Assembly: GCA_002482725.1 (NCBI GenBank)
Contig: DLGO01000004.1
Coordinates: forward strand, 234 to 31,786
DNA: 31,553 nucleotides
From: Bacteroidetes bacterium UBA7692
Lineage (GTDB): Bacteria; Bacteroidota; Bacteroidia; Chitinophagales; LD1
Reading direction: 5' to 3'
This document shows positions 24,698 through 31,553 of the stretch, one piece after another. How positions within the stretch are numbered: the first letter of the stretch is position 1; each line of letters begins with the position of its first letter. The notes under the pieces are model-generated. The model saw nothing but the letters and a program-made list of their open reading frames with translations. It searched no databases and was not told the DNA's origin. The translations under genes and the position numbers were made by a program.

Positions 24698-26020
24698 TTA
24701 ATATTTTATTTGTCCCAGTGCTTGTTGTAGGTCTATTTTACTAGAGAGCACTTGGTTAAGTGCACTGAAGTAGTTGGTTTGTGCTGTGCGCAAATCGGTT
24801 TCCGCTATAAAAACTTCCAGGTAAGTTTTCACCCCCGATTTGTATTGCAGTTGGATAACGTTGTACACGTCTTTTGCCAGCAGCAGGTTATCCTTTATGG
24901 CATTGTAATTAGCCATGCTGCTGTTGTAGGCAGCCAATGCCTGTGCATGCTGCGAATTGATATCGTTTGTAAGCTGCTTTATATCCAGGTCTGCTTTTTC
25001 AAGCTGCCATTTGGCCTGGCGTATATTCATTAAGCGCTTGCCGCCCTGTACAATAGGTATCGCCAGAGTAATACCTGCGTAAGAGTTAGGATAGTTGGTC
25101 TTATACAAATCCGAAATACTGTTGTTCAGGTAGTTGAAGTTGTATGCTGCAAAGCCGGATATAGAAGGCAGAAAAGCCATTTTGGTGTACTTCAGGTTAC
25201 CGGCCTGCAGTTGCTTTTGTGTTTGCAGTTGCAGGTACTCTATGCGTGTACCCAGGTTCACCTGCTGCCCTGCATCAAATGCTGCATTGCTTTCCATCTG
25301 CATACTATCGTACGATACTTCCAATGGAGCATTTGCCGGATAACCCATCAGTGCTTTCAGGTATTCTACCTTGGCTTTAAGGGTTTCTTCGTTGGTGCGT
25401 TTTGCTGCATTTACATTATTCAGCATTATGGTAGCGCGCTGGTAGTCGGTTTTGTCCACTATGCCGCTCTGATACTGGTTGCGTGCATCCTGCACACTGC
25501 GTTGCAGGCGGGCAATGTTTTCGTCCGATACCTTTATCTGCTGCTGCATCATCAACACATCATAAAATGCTTTGCTCACCCTTGCCACTGCATCTATTTT
25601 GTTGTTGATGGTGTTTTGCGAAGCAAGCTTGCGCACATCCTTGGCGGTTAGTGCCGCAAAGGCAAGGTTTGGATTAAAAATATTCTGGTTATAGGCAAAC
25701 TGGCTTATAGAAGTGTTCTTGTTGCCCAACTGAATAATCTGCTCCTGAAATACAGTAGTCTGCAACTGGAAGCTATGCTGTAGCTGAAAGTTGTAGCCTA
25801 TCTGCGGATACCAATCGGCCAGCCTGCTGTTTACCTGCGAGCGGGTTATGCGTTCGTCCAGGTAAGACTTTTGTACTACAGGCTTGTGCTTCAGGGTGTA
25901 TTGAATAATGGTTTCGAGGGTAGGTTTGTCCAGCAGGTCTGCACTATCTGTCTGCCCCTGCATAAGCAGCGGTGCAGAGAGTAAGAGCAGCAATGGAATA
26001 ATTAGTAAATACCTTTTCAT
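24698..26020 (-). CDS. TolC-family outer membrane efflux protein
   Basis: 440 residues with a signal peptide KRYLLIIPLLLLLSAPLLMQ. Two repeats of the OEP (PF02321) pattern are visible: long helical pieces around KQQIKVSDENIARLQRSVQD and ARNQYQSGIVDKTDYQRA, and in the second half AQALAAYNSSMANYNAIKD and YKSGVKTYLEVFIAETDLR. It forms the outer membrane channel for the adaptor and RND pump encoded downstream and is the first gene of that operon, so operon promoter activity controls it. The short 97-base gap upstream contains the tetR terminator and an operator-like sequence at 26071-26088. Confidence 0.95.
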   Translation of the reverse strand: MKRYLLIIPLLLLLSAPLLMQGQTDSADLLDKPTLETIIQYTLKHKPVVQKSYLDERITRSQVNSRLADWYPQIGYNFQLQHSFQLQTTVFQEQIIQLGNKNTSISQFAYNQNIFNPNLAFAALTAKDVRKLASQNTINNKIDAVARVSKAFYDVLMMQQQIKVSDENIARLQRSVQDARNQYQSGIVDKTDYQRATIMLNNVNAAKRTNEETLKAKVEYLKALMGYPANAPLEVSYDSMQMESNAAFDAGQQVNLGTRIEYLQLQTQKQLQAGNLKYTKMAFLPSISGFAAYNFNYLNNSISDLYKTNYPNSYAGITLAIPIVQGGKRLMNIRQAKWQLEKADLDIKQLTNDINSQHAQALAAYNSSMANYNAIKDNLLLAKDVYNVIQLQYKSGVKTYLEVFIAETDLRTAQTNYFSALNQVLSSKIDLQQALGQIKY

Positions 26021-26070
26021 TTTTTGAGTTTACAAGACGATAAAAATTTCTTTCTCTTAATGTTTAATTA

Positions 26071-26088
26071 AGATTGATTAATCAGTCA
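26071..26088 (-). promoter_or_regulatory. Operator-like palindrome upstream of the efflux operon
   Basis: The minus strand reads TGACTGATTAATCAATCT, containing the perfect palindrome TGATTAATCA. It agrees with the element at 26711-26728 (TGACTGACTAAACAGTCA) at 14 of 18 positions, supporting a shared TetR operator. It lies 51 bases before the outer membrane factor start. I could not find a clear TAnnTTTG promoter here. Confidence 0.6.
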
Positions 26089-26098
26089 TATTTTGATT

Positions 26099-26119
26099 AA
26101 AAAAAACGCCACCGGCGTT
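26099..26119 (-). terminator. Intrinsic terminator of the tetR gene
   Basis: On the minus strand AACGCC-GGT-GGCGTT forms a 6-base stem with a 3-base loop, overlapping the stop codon of the tetR gene at 26118-26120, and is followed at once by a run of eight T. It separates the repressor transcript from the efflux operon, which therefore needs its own promoter. Confidence 0.75.
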
Positions 26120-26696
26120 AGCTTATACCTTTCCAGATAAGGCTGAATGCCGCATCCTGCCATGCTTTCATATCTTTTTCCTTTGCATTATCCAACAAGT
26201 AGGTACCCGCTATATGCGTATAACCTGCGATAAGTGAAGAAGTAAGCTCTACAGATGGGGTGCTCACTTCACCATCCTCTACTGCTTTCTTTATTACCTC
26301 TGTTATAATCCGTTGCCTTGTTAGTGCCTTTTCCCTTGTCACCTTGGTTATAAGCGATGAAGAGCAGAACTGCGACATGAATTTGATCTTACGCGGATTC
26401 TCCTGATACCATTGCATTGTATTATTGAATACCTGCCGTAACCTGGTTTTAAAAGACGTTTGTTCCCAAACACCGGTTTCTGCATGGGCGGCAAATTCCT
26501 CTTTCGACTCCAGGTAAAGCACATTTACCAATTCCTCCTTATTTTCAAAATAGCAGAACAATGTACCGGTACCAACGTTTGCAGCCTGAGAAATGCTGGC
26601 CGTGGATGTTTCCTGAAAACATTTTTCACAGAATAGATTAAGGCTGGCCTCTAATATGGCCTTGCGCTTATCACTTTGTTTATCTAATACTTTCAT
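26118..26696 (-). CDS. TetR/AcrR family transcriptional regulator
   Basis: 192 residues. The N-terminal helix-turn-helix has the standard form: KRKAILEASLNLFCEKCFQETSTASISQAANVGTGTLFCYFENKEEL (about 11-57, broken here into motif landmarks ILEASLNLF, STASISQAANV and GTLFCYFENKEELV). The C-terminal part is all-helical and variable, as expected for ligand sensing. It sits directly upstream of the RND efflux operon on the same strand and is the likely repressor of it. Matching palindromes are found at its own promoter (26711-26728) and upstream of the operon (26071-26088), which suggests autorepression plus repression of the pump, lifted by a pump substrate. The stop codon is embedded in its terminator. 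Confidence 0.93.
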   Translation of the reverse strand: MKVLDKQSDKRKAILEASLNLFCEKCFQETSTASISQAANVGTGTLFCYFENKEELVNVLYLESKEEFAAHAETGVWEQTSFKTRLRQVFNNTMQWYQENPRKIKFMSQFCSSSLITKVTREKALTRQRIITEVIKKAVEDGEVSTPSVELTSSLIAGYTHIAGTYLLDNAKEKDMKAWQDAAFSLIWKGIS

Positions 26697-26710
26697 GGTA
26701 ATGTTCTGTT

Positions 26711-26728
26711 TGACTGACTAAACAGTCA
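26711..26728 (-). promoter_or_regulatory. TetR operator at the tetR promoter
   Basis: TGACTG-ACTAAA-CAGTCA, an inverted repeat with six-base arms, begins at the base immediately after the -7 element on the minus strand and so covers the predicted transcription start. Binding there would block transcription of tetR. The same sequence type occurs at 26071-26088. Confidence 0.65.
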
Positions 26729-26759
26729 CAAAAGTAAGAACAGTTTTTTGTATTCCTAA
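26729..26759 (-). promoter_or_regulatory. Promoter of the tetR gene
   Basis: On the minus strand TTAG (26756-26759), exactly 19 bases, then TACTTTTG (26729-26736): a full match to the -7 consensus TAnnTTTG and three of four bases of the -33 element. It lies 33 bases upstream of the tetR start and directly adjoins the operator at 26711-26728. Confidence 0.6.
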
Positions 26760-26790
26760 TGGGTGAGTGATAAAAAATGTAAAAAAAGCT

Positions 26791-27429
26791 CTATTGCTCT
26801 TCCTTTAGTACTGTTTCGGGATTGCTTTCTCTTGCCGGATTTTCGGCAATTGCTACAGTTTCTACCTCCGGCGCATCACCTATGGTATTCTCATCACTTA
26901 CCACAATATCCTTCAGCTTAGGCAGCTCGTTTACAGAGTTGATGCCGAAGTAGTCTAGGAACAAGGGCGTTACCTTGTATAATATAGGCTTGCCAACGGC
27001 ATCTTCCATGCGGCCTGCCATTTCTATCAGTTCTTTTTCCAACAGCTTGTGCACCGAGTAGTCGCAGTTTACGCCGCGTATCTGCTCGCACTCTGTTTTG
27101 GTTACAGGGCCTTTATATGCTATTATAGACAAGGTTTCCAGGGCAGCTGTAGACAGCTTCTTTTTCTCTTTATGGCCAATCAACAGGCTTACCGTTTTGT
27201 GGTAGGCAGGCTTTGTAAAGAACTGGTAGCCACCGCCAATCACGCGCAGCTCAAAAGAAAAGAAATCCGGCTTGAACTTCTCCTGTATATCGCTCAATAT
27301 CTGCTCTATGATCTGCTCATCTATCACCTCACCGGTAAGCTTATTGATGCACGCGCCTATTTCTGGAATAGTAACAGCTACTTCAGAACTGAATATCAAA
27401 GACTCTATATGCTGGTGTAAATTTTCCAT
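26791..27429 (-). CDS. scpB: Segregation and condensation protein B
   Basis: 212 residues from the ATG at 27427-27429 (MENLHQHIESLIFSSE). Longer starts exist at 27465 (ATG) and 27477 (TTG), but the chosen one fits the usual ScpB N-terminus. Two winged-helix domains are present: IESLIFSSEVAVTIPEI with VIGGGYQFFTKP, then LSTAALETLSIIAYKGPVT with the highly conserved REQIRGVN-type motif as CEQIRGVNCDYSV, followed by LLEKELIEMAGR and YKVTPLFLDYFGI. ScpB acts with ScpA and SMC in chromosome condensation and segregation. The last 40 residues are an acidic, low-complexity tail. Its neighbours are unrelated in function and it seems to be part of the core genome. Confidence 0.94.
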   Translation of the reverse strand: MENLHQHIESLIFSSEVAVTIPEIGACINKLTGEVIDEQIIEQILSDIQEKFKPDFFSFELRVIGGGYQFFTKPAYHKTVSLLIGHKEKKKLSTAALETLSIIAYKGPVTKTECEQIRGVNCDYSVHKLLEKELIEMAGRMEDAVGKPILYKVTPLFLDYFGINSVNELPKLKDIVVSDENTIGDAPEVETVAIAENPARESNPETVLKEEQ

Positions 27430-27507
27430 GTCTATTTTATCTAATAAATGCCTGTGTCCAGCCATTTGAGCATGCAAATAAAACGTTTTTGGAGCAAAAA
27501 CGGAGAG

Positions 27508-28071
27508 CTAGGGACGGAATTCAGGGTTGGCCGAGCTTTTCTTACGCTTGATCCTGTCATAAATCATAGAAACAGGGCTCGATATTTTTGGCCTTTTAGG
27601 CATAGTGTTAAACTTAGGAGGTGCTATGCCGGGCAGGGAAACCTTGTTTACATCCTTGGCTGCCATAAATGCGTCAACAAACTCCTGCTTATTTCTAAAT
27701 GGATAAATAGTTACCTCTTTAAGTTTTACAAAATCTTTGAGCAGAGGAATATTTATGCTATAAACAGAATCTTTGTCTAGGTCAGAAACAGCTACCAATT
27801 TATAAATATACCCTACTGAGGTAAAGCGCAAGGTATCTGTAGGGTACACATACATAGCAAAAACCCCATCCCCATCGCAGGTAATACCCGTCCGGCGATT
27901 CACTATTACAATATTTGCTTTTGCTATACCTTCTTTGGTTTGCAGGTCAGTTATCCGACCTTTTATAAGAAAGGTTCCCTCCTGAAATGCAAAGTTCATC
28001 TGCGCGCTTGCCCCGGTAGAGGAAAAAGCCCACAGAAGCAGGGTGAAAACAACTGTCTTAAAAAATTGCAT
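27508..28071 (-). CDS. Secreted protein with carboxypeptidase regulatory-like domain
   Basis: 187 residues. A signal peptide (MQFFKTVVFTLLLWAFSSTG, cleavage after about ASAQ at 24) precedes a CarboxypepD_reg-like beta-sandwich at about 34-115: FLIKGRITDLQTKEGIAKAN, VIVNRRTGITCDGDGVFAMY and DTLRFTSVGYIYK match the usual strands. The C-terminal 70 residues are basic and of unknown fold (KEVTIYPFRNKQEFVDAFMA). Proteins of this small size with only this domain are frequent in Bacteroidota and their role is generally unknown. It stands alone between scpB (79 bases from the chosen start) and the alpha/beta hydrolase gene. No TonB-dependent receptor region follows, so it is not a truncated SusC. Confidence 0.88.
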   Translation of the reverse strand: MQFFKTVVFTLLLWAFSSTGASAQMNFAFQEGTFLIKGRITDLQTKEGIAKANIVIVNRRTGITCDGDGVFAMYVYPTDTLRFTSVGYIYKLVAVSDLDKDSVYSINIPLLKDFVKLKEVTIYPFRNKQEFVDAFMAAKDVNKVSLPGIAPPKFNTMPKRPKISSPVSMIYDRIKRKKSSANPEFRP

Positions 28072-28081
28072 AGGGTAAAAG

Positions 28082-28098
28082 TAAGCTACTATAGCTTA
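28082..28098. promoter_or_regulatory. Perfect palindrome TAAGCTA-CTA-TAGCTTA
   Basis: A 7-base inverted repeat with a 3-base spacer lies 11 bases upstream of the carboxypeptidase-regulatory-like gene start and 39 bases after the alpha/beta hydrolase stop. On the minus strand it is followed by CTTTT. It may be a weak terminator for the hydrolase operon or an operator; sequence cannot decide. Confidence 0.35.
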
Positions 28099-28136
28099 TA
28101 AAAGGTTAATTGATTTAAAAATTGTATACATCGCTA

Positions 28137-28814
28137 TTAAATGAATTCCAAAATCCTTCTGGCCAGTTTACCAGCATCTACCTTTTCTATAGCATGCGGC
28201 GTCTGGTTCAGTATTTCAACGGATGCATGGAGCATTTGTTCTTGAACCGCTTCAGTTTCCTCCCTTGTTACCATATTGTCAGCATCGCCAAGCAGCAGCA
28301 AAACCCTGTTCTGTATAGTGGCGAGGTCTGCGGGTAACAGATGATTCTCTCCCAGTTGCGCCATCATACGAGCAGTATTGCGCATGAGGTCTGCCCAATA
28401 ATCCCCATGCAATTTTTGCAGGTATGCTGCAAAGGCAGGAACTTTTTCGGCTGTCTTTTCAGGATTCAGGAACCTGCTCTCCTGCTGCGCGGTCTCTACG
28501 CTCCAGTTAAACTTAGTGCCCAGTGTTACTATATCTCCCAGCAGATGCGGTTGCGCTGCAGCTAGCGTAAGGGCAGCATAGCCACCCATACTGTATCCGA
28601 AAACCGCCGGACGGCTCAGGTTCTCTGAAGTAACAAAATCTGCCAATTCTATCGACAAGCGCTCCATAGAAAAAGGCGAAGTGTCAAAAGCCTTACCACC
28701 ATGCCCACTAAATGTAAAGAGATGCACATCAGCTTCTTTTTCCAGCAATACCTTTAGTTGTTTCAATTGCTCTTCACACCCAAGTGCGCCGTGTAGTAGT
28801 ATTATTTGTTTCAT
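28137..28814 (-). CDS. Alpha/beta-fold hydrolase
   Basis: 225 residues, a compact hydrolase. The oxyanion motif LLHGALG is at 7-12, the nucleophile elbow GYSMGG gives Ser75, the acid is Asp177 or Asp179 in LLGDADNMV, and the catalytic histidine is His207 in NQTPHAIEK. The complete triad predicts activity on an ester or related bond. Its ATG overlaps the stop of the GMC oxidoreductase gene by four bases, so the two are translated together. Fusions of an oxidoreductase of this type with an alpha/beta hydrolase domain are known in other bacteria, supporting a joint pathway. No signal peptide is present, so it is probably cytoplasmic. The substrate is not identifiable. Confidence 0.87.
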   Translation of the reverse strand: MKQIILLHGALGCEEQLKQLKVLLEKEADVHLFTFSGHGGKAFDTSPFSMERLSIELADFVTSENLSRPAVFGYSMGGYAALTLAAAQPHLLGDIVTLGTKFNWSVETAQQESRFLNPEKTAEKVPAFAAYLQKLHGDYWADLMRNTARMMAQLGENHLLPADLATIQNRVLLLLGDADNMVTREETEAVQEQMLHASVEILNQTPHAIEKVDAGKLARRILEFI

Positions 28815-30421
28815 GATTGCTCTGCAAGTAGCGTAGTAAGTTCCTTGTTTGTGTTGCCCGGTTTATCTGCTATTTGTGCCATGGCATATTCGCTGAGCGC
28901 CGTAATGGTTAGTGATGGATTTACGCCAAGGTTACAAGGCATAATAGAGCCGTCCAGTATATACATATTTGGATAACCGTAGGCTTCAAACCGTTCATTT
29001 ACCACTCCCTCTTCCACCGTTTTACCCATGGGGCAGCCACCAAGTATATGGGCCGTGGATGCCAGGCTGAAAGCCACTTCAGGAAGAGCGTTCAATGGCA
29101 CACCATTTACCTTTTCGGCAAAGCGGTACAGCGCATCCTGTCCGCTGGCTATAAAGCTCGGCACCTTCTCTCCACTATCATTTTTCATTTTAAGAGAAGC
29201 GCCAAATATGCCTTTCGAAAGCCGCATTTGCATACTATTTTCCAATGTTTGCATAATGAGGAAGATGACGCCATTCTTAGCCGGATTATTGATGAAAATA
29301 GTACGCAGGAATTTGATCGGATGCACAATGCTATTGCCTATCATTTTTGCCAGCCTTACAGGTGCCCTGCCATTGCCCGCAGCCATCACCCCCAGGCGCA
29401 TCATAGCCCCACTCCCATCAGGAAACTTGCATATCTCTATCTGCGTATTCTCGTCGGCATTGAATATGCGCGATATGGCAATGCCATGATTCAGCTTGCG
29501 GTCAGCCGCTGCCACACCGCTCAGCATTTCTGAGTTGGTGAGTATGTTGTAGCCCAGTTTATCCGAGAGTTTTGGTAGTGTTTTGTGTATGTACTTTTGC
29601 TTTAGCAGCAAGTCCATCGTACCCATTACCCCTCCGCTTACTATCAGCCCCTTGCTGCGATAAGTTTTTGTATTACTCCTGAAAAAAGAAGTAGAACCCT
29701 GCGTATGCACCAGGTACTCGCCATTGATATGCTCTACTTTGGTCACAAGTGTTTCGGCTGCAATTTTTGCACCATAGCTATATTCTGCCAGCCATAAATA
29801 ATTCTTATCCAGCGTATTTTTGGCATGATGCCTGCAGCCAACCATGCAACCCGCGCATTCAATGCAGCCCTTGCGCTGTGGTCCTAAACCTTTGAAGTAG
29901 GGATCGGTCATTTTAGTCCTGTCACCCAGGTACACTCCTACACCATCCACCGGCTTAAAAGAGTCTTCGTGGCCCATATCCTTTGCCACTTCTTTCAGCA
30001 CCCTGTCCTCTTCATATTCTTTCTTGAACTCAGTGGTACCCAGCATAAACTTAGCTATATCGTAGAAAGGTGCCAGAGTTGCTTTCCAGTCTTTTATACC
30101 GCTCCATATTTTGTTTGTATAGAAGCTTTCCTTGGGCATCATGTGCGTATTGGCGTATACCAGCGAGCCACCACCCACTCCGACGCCACTTATCACAAAC
30201 ACTTCCCGAAAAAAGGTAAGTTTCTGAAAACCAAATAGCCTCAAGGCAGGCACCCACAGGTATTTTTTCAGGTTCCAATTGCTGGTGGGAAAGTCTTCCG
30301 CAGCCCATCGCTTGCCTTTCTCTATTACCAATACCTTATAGCCTTTTTCTGCCAGGCGCATAGCGCTTACGCTACCTCCAAAGCCAGAGCCTATAACTAT
30401 GTAATCGAAGTTTTCTTCCAT
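28811..30421 (-). CDS. GMC-family FAD-dependent oxidoreductase (cholesterol oxidase-like)
   Basis: 536 residues from the ATG at 30419-30421; a TTG at 30434-30436 would add five. The FAD Rossmann motif IVIGSGFGGSVSAMRLAEKG is at the N-terminus, followed by GVGVGGGSLVYAN (second GMC signature region). A Cys-rich segment CIECAGCMVGCRHHAKNTL is typical of this cholesterol oxidase-like branch. C-terminal landmarks are ASTAHILGGCPMG, with the catalytic-region His, and MPCNLGVNPSLTITALSEYAM. It oxidises a hydroxyl group of a sterol-like, lipid or sugar alcohol substrate using FAD. The coupled downstream gene encodes an alpha/beta hydrolase. It diverges from the gamma carbonic anhydrase-like gene with a 36-base gap. 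Confidence 0.92.
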   Translation of the reverse strand: MEENFDYIVIGSGFGGSVSAMRLAEKGYKVLVIEKGKRWAAEDFPTSNWNLKKYLWVPALRLFGFQKLTFFREVFVISGVGVGGGSLVYANTHMMPKESFYTNKIWSGIKDWKATLAPFYDIAKFMLGTTEFKKEYEEDRVLKEVAKDMGHEDSFKPVDGVGVYLGDRTKMTDPYFKGLGPQRKGCIECAGCMVGCRHHAKNTLDKNYLWLAEYSYGAKIAAETLVTKVEHINGEYLVHTQGSTSFFRSNTKTYRSKGLIVSGGVMGTMDLLLKQKYIHKTLPKLSDKLGYNILTNSEMLSGVAAADRKLNHGIAISRIFNADENTQIEICKFPDGSGAMMRLGVMAAGNGRAPVRLAKMIGNSIVHPIKFLRTIFINNPAKNGVIFLIMQTLENSMQMRLSKGIFGASLKMKNDSGEKVPSFIASGQDALYRFAEKVNGVPLNALPEVAFSLASTAHILGGCPMGKTVEEGVVNERFEAYGYPNMYILDGSIMPCNLGVNPSLTITALSEYAMAQIADKPGNTNKELTTLLAEQS

Positions 30422-30457
30422 AAGCGAAAAGTACAATGTTTTTGGAAATCCTCAGAG

Positions 30458-30994
30458 ATGAAAAACGTTATCTTCGTGCCTATGAGCAAATATTCAGAAG
30501 CGCTAAAGGCAAAGGTAAAACTGGGCAAGGATGTTTTTGTAGCGGACAACGCCACACTCGTTGGCGATATAACCCTTGGCGACAACTGTAGCGTGTGGTA
30601 TGGAGCAGTCATACGTGCGGACCTAGATAAGGTGGTTGTAGGCGATAGGACAAACATACAGGATGGCTGCATATTTCACGTAGACCCGGGTGTGCCCATT
30701 ACCGTGGGCAAGGAGAATATTATAGGCCATGGCGCAATACTGCACGGCTGCATCATAGGTGACAACAACCTGATAGGCATGCGCAGCACTATAATGAATG
30801 GCGTAGTAATCGGCAACTGCTGTGTTATAGGTGCCCATGCACTGGTTACAGAGCGCATGGTAATACCAGACTACTCTATGGTACTTGGTTCACCCGCCAA
30901 AATAACCAAGATGCTACCCGAAGAGGTGATACAATTGATAAAAGCAGGAGTGAACGAATATGTACACGAGGCTGGTAAGTATTTGGAAGAATAA
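30458..30994 (+). CDS. Gamma-class carbonic anhydrase family protein
   Basis: 178 residues of left-handed parallel beta-helix hexapeptide repeats, as in YrdA/PaaY/CaiE. Zinc ligands are His74 (CIFHVDPG), His91 and His96 (IGHGAILHGC), the His-x(16)-His-x(4)-His spacing of the family. Arg53/Asp55 (VIRADL) and Gln68/Asp69 (NIQDG) correspond to conserved active-site positions. The acidic loop with the proton-shuttle glutamate of archaeal Cam is absent, as in the CamH subgroup, so it may or may not be an active carbonic anhydrase. The C-terminal helix VIQLIKAGVNEYVHEAGKYL is typical. It is probably cytoplasmic, and the next gene on the same strand starts about 29 bases downstream. Confidence 0.92.
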   Translation: MKNVIFVPMSKYSEALKAKVKLGKDVFVADNATLVGDITLGDNCSVWYGAVIRADLDKVVVGDRTNIQDGCIFHVDPGVPITVGKENIIGHGAILHGCIIGDNNLIGMRSTIMNGVVIGNCCVIGAHALVTERMVIPDYSMVLGSPAKITKMLPEEVIQLIKAGVNEYVHEAGKYLEE

Positions 30995-31023
30995 TTCCGC
31001 GATACTGCGTTCACATGCTCATT

Positions 31024-31553
31024 ATGAAGAAAATTCTTGTCATCCGTTTCAGCTCTATAGGCGACATCGTACTTACTACCCCTGTAGTTCGGTGCCTGAA
31101 GCATGCTTTTCCGGAGGCTGAGATACACTACCTGACCAAGAAAAGTTTTGAGCAGATACTGGCACCTAACCCATATATCGACAAGCTATACCTGCTGGAT
31201 AATAATCTATCTGAGATAATTGCACGGCTCAGGCAGCAAGACTATGACCATGTAATAGACCTGCACCACAACCTGCGAACGCTTATTGTAAAAACAGTCC
31301 TGATGAAGGCATCGACATCTTTCAATAAGCTGAATATAGATAAGTGGCTCATGGTTAAGTTTAAGATTGACCGCCTGCCAGGAGTGCATATAGTAGACCG
31401 CTATATGGAAACAGTAGCTCATCTAGGTGTAAAAAATGACGGCAAAGGCCTGGACTACTTTATAGCTCCCGAGCAGCAAGTTGACATCCATAGCACGCTA
31501 CCTGTTGCTTTTCATAAAGGCTACATTGCCTGGGCTATTGGAGGGCAGCAATT
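31024..31553 (+). CDS. Glycosyltransferase family 9 (heptosyltransferase-like), N-terminal part
   Basis: The frame from the ATG at 31024 (or an in-frame ATG at 31015, three codons earlier) is open to the end of the window, giving 176 complete codons. It begins MKKILVIRFSSIGDIVLTTP, the hallmark of GT9 LPS heptosyltransferases, followed by VVRCLKHAFPEAEIHYLTKK and YDHVIDLHHNLRTL. These are the acceptor-binding N-terminal Rossmann features; the donor-binding C-terminal domain lies outside. GT9 enzymes add heptose or a related sugar to lipid A-core or other envelope glycans in the cytoplasm. It follows the carbonic anhydrase-like gene on the same strand at 29 bases. Confidence 0.9.
   Translation, partial: MKKILVIRFSSIGDIVLTTPVVRCLKHAFPEAEIHYLTKKSFEQILAPNPYIDKLYLLDNNLSEIIARLRQQDYDHVIDLHHNLRTLIVKTVLMKASTSFNKLNIDKWLMVKFKIDRLPGVHIVDRYMETVAHLGVKNDGKGLDYFIAPEQQVDIHSTLPVAFHKGYIAWAIGGQQ

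Noticed and set aside
26791..27477. Longer ScpB start at 27477 or 27465
   Set aside because: The 27477 codon is a TTG and the extra residues (HAQMAGHRHLLDKID) do not resemble the usual ScpB N-terminus; the ATG at 27429 does.
1..31553. CRISPR arrays, tRNA or rRNA genes, insertion sequences, integrases and phage genes
   Set aside because: No regularly spaced repeats, no transposase or integrase motifs and no cloverleaf or rRNA-like sequence were noticed in reading; a dedicated scan with tRNA and repeat finders could still find small items.

Overview
The window looks like chromosomal DNA of a Bacteroidota bacterium, most likely of the Chitinophagaceae type. The reasons are: a DUF1800/DUF1501 gene pair, a secreted protein with a carboxypeptidase regulatory-like domain, an RND efflux operon ordered outer membrane factor-adaptor-pump, scpB, and several matches to the Bacteroidota promoter -7 element TAnnTTTG, two of them with a near-consensus -33 element exactly 19 bases upstream. 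No species can be named from this sequence alone. No rRNA, tRNA, CRISPR array, transposase, integrase or phage gene was seen.

Left edge (1-3516): the first 43 codons of one DUF1800 protein run off the window. After an uncertain small reading frame comes a complete DUF1800-DUF1501 operon on the minus strand, so two DUF1800 paralogues lie close together.

Central accessory region (3607-20244): (a) a tightly overlapping minus-strand operon of a PLP sugar aminotransferase (DegT family), two phytanoyl-CoA dioxygenase-like Fe(II)/2-oxoglutarate oxygenases and a membrane-anchored SGNH hydrolase; (b) divergent from it, a four-gene overlapping plus-strand operon with two repeats of the same pair: a small exported or membrane-anchored domain (carried by the second partner as the C-terminus of a five-helix membrane protein) and an HTTM-like (vitamin K-dependent carboxylase/SdpB-like) integral membrane protein; (c) a convergent GT-C-like membrane glycosyltransferase with a large C-terminal domain; (d) a divergent multi-helix SGNH hydrolase; (e) a plus-strand operon of polyprenyl-phosphate-type GT2, ChbG/HpnK deacetylase, WbpG/PseA-like N-acetyl sugar amidotransferase, a stand-alone nitrilase-family amidase and a NodU/CmcH carbamoyltransferase. 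Groups a, c, d and e are consistent with building, amidating, carbamoylating and exporting a decorated lipid-linked amino sugar. Group b resembles the SdpA-SdpB peptide-maturation logic. Blocks b and e are the best candidates for something undescribed. A strong bidirectional hairpin terminator (20266-20310) closes the region.

Efflux and regulation (20342-26696): an HAE1-type RND pump operon (outer membrane factor, adaptor, pump) preceded by its TetR repressor. Matching 18-base operator-like sequences lie at the repressor promoter and upstream of the pump operon, and the repressor gene has its own terminator.

Right part (26791-31553): scpB, a small secreted carboxypeptidase-regulatory-like protein, an alpha/beta hydrolase translationally coupled to a GMC oxidoreductase, a gamma-class carbonic anhydrase-like protein and the start of a GT9 heptosyltransferase-like gene that leaves the window.
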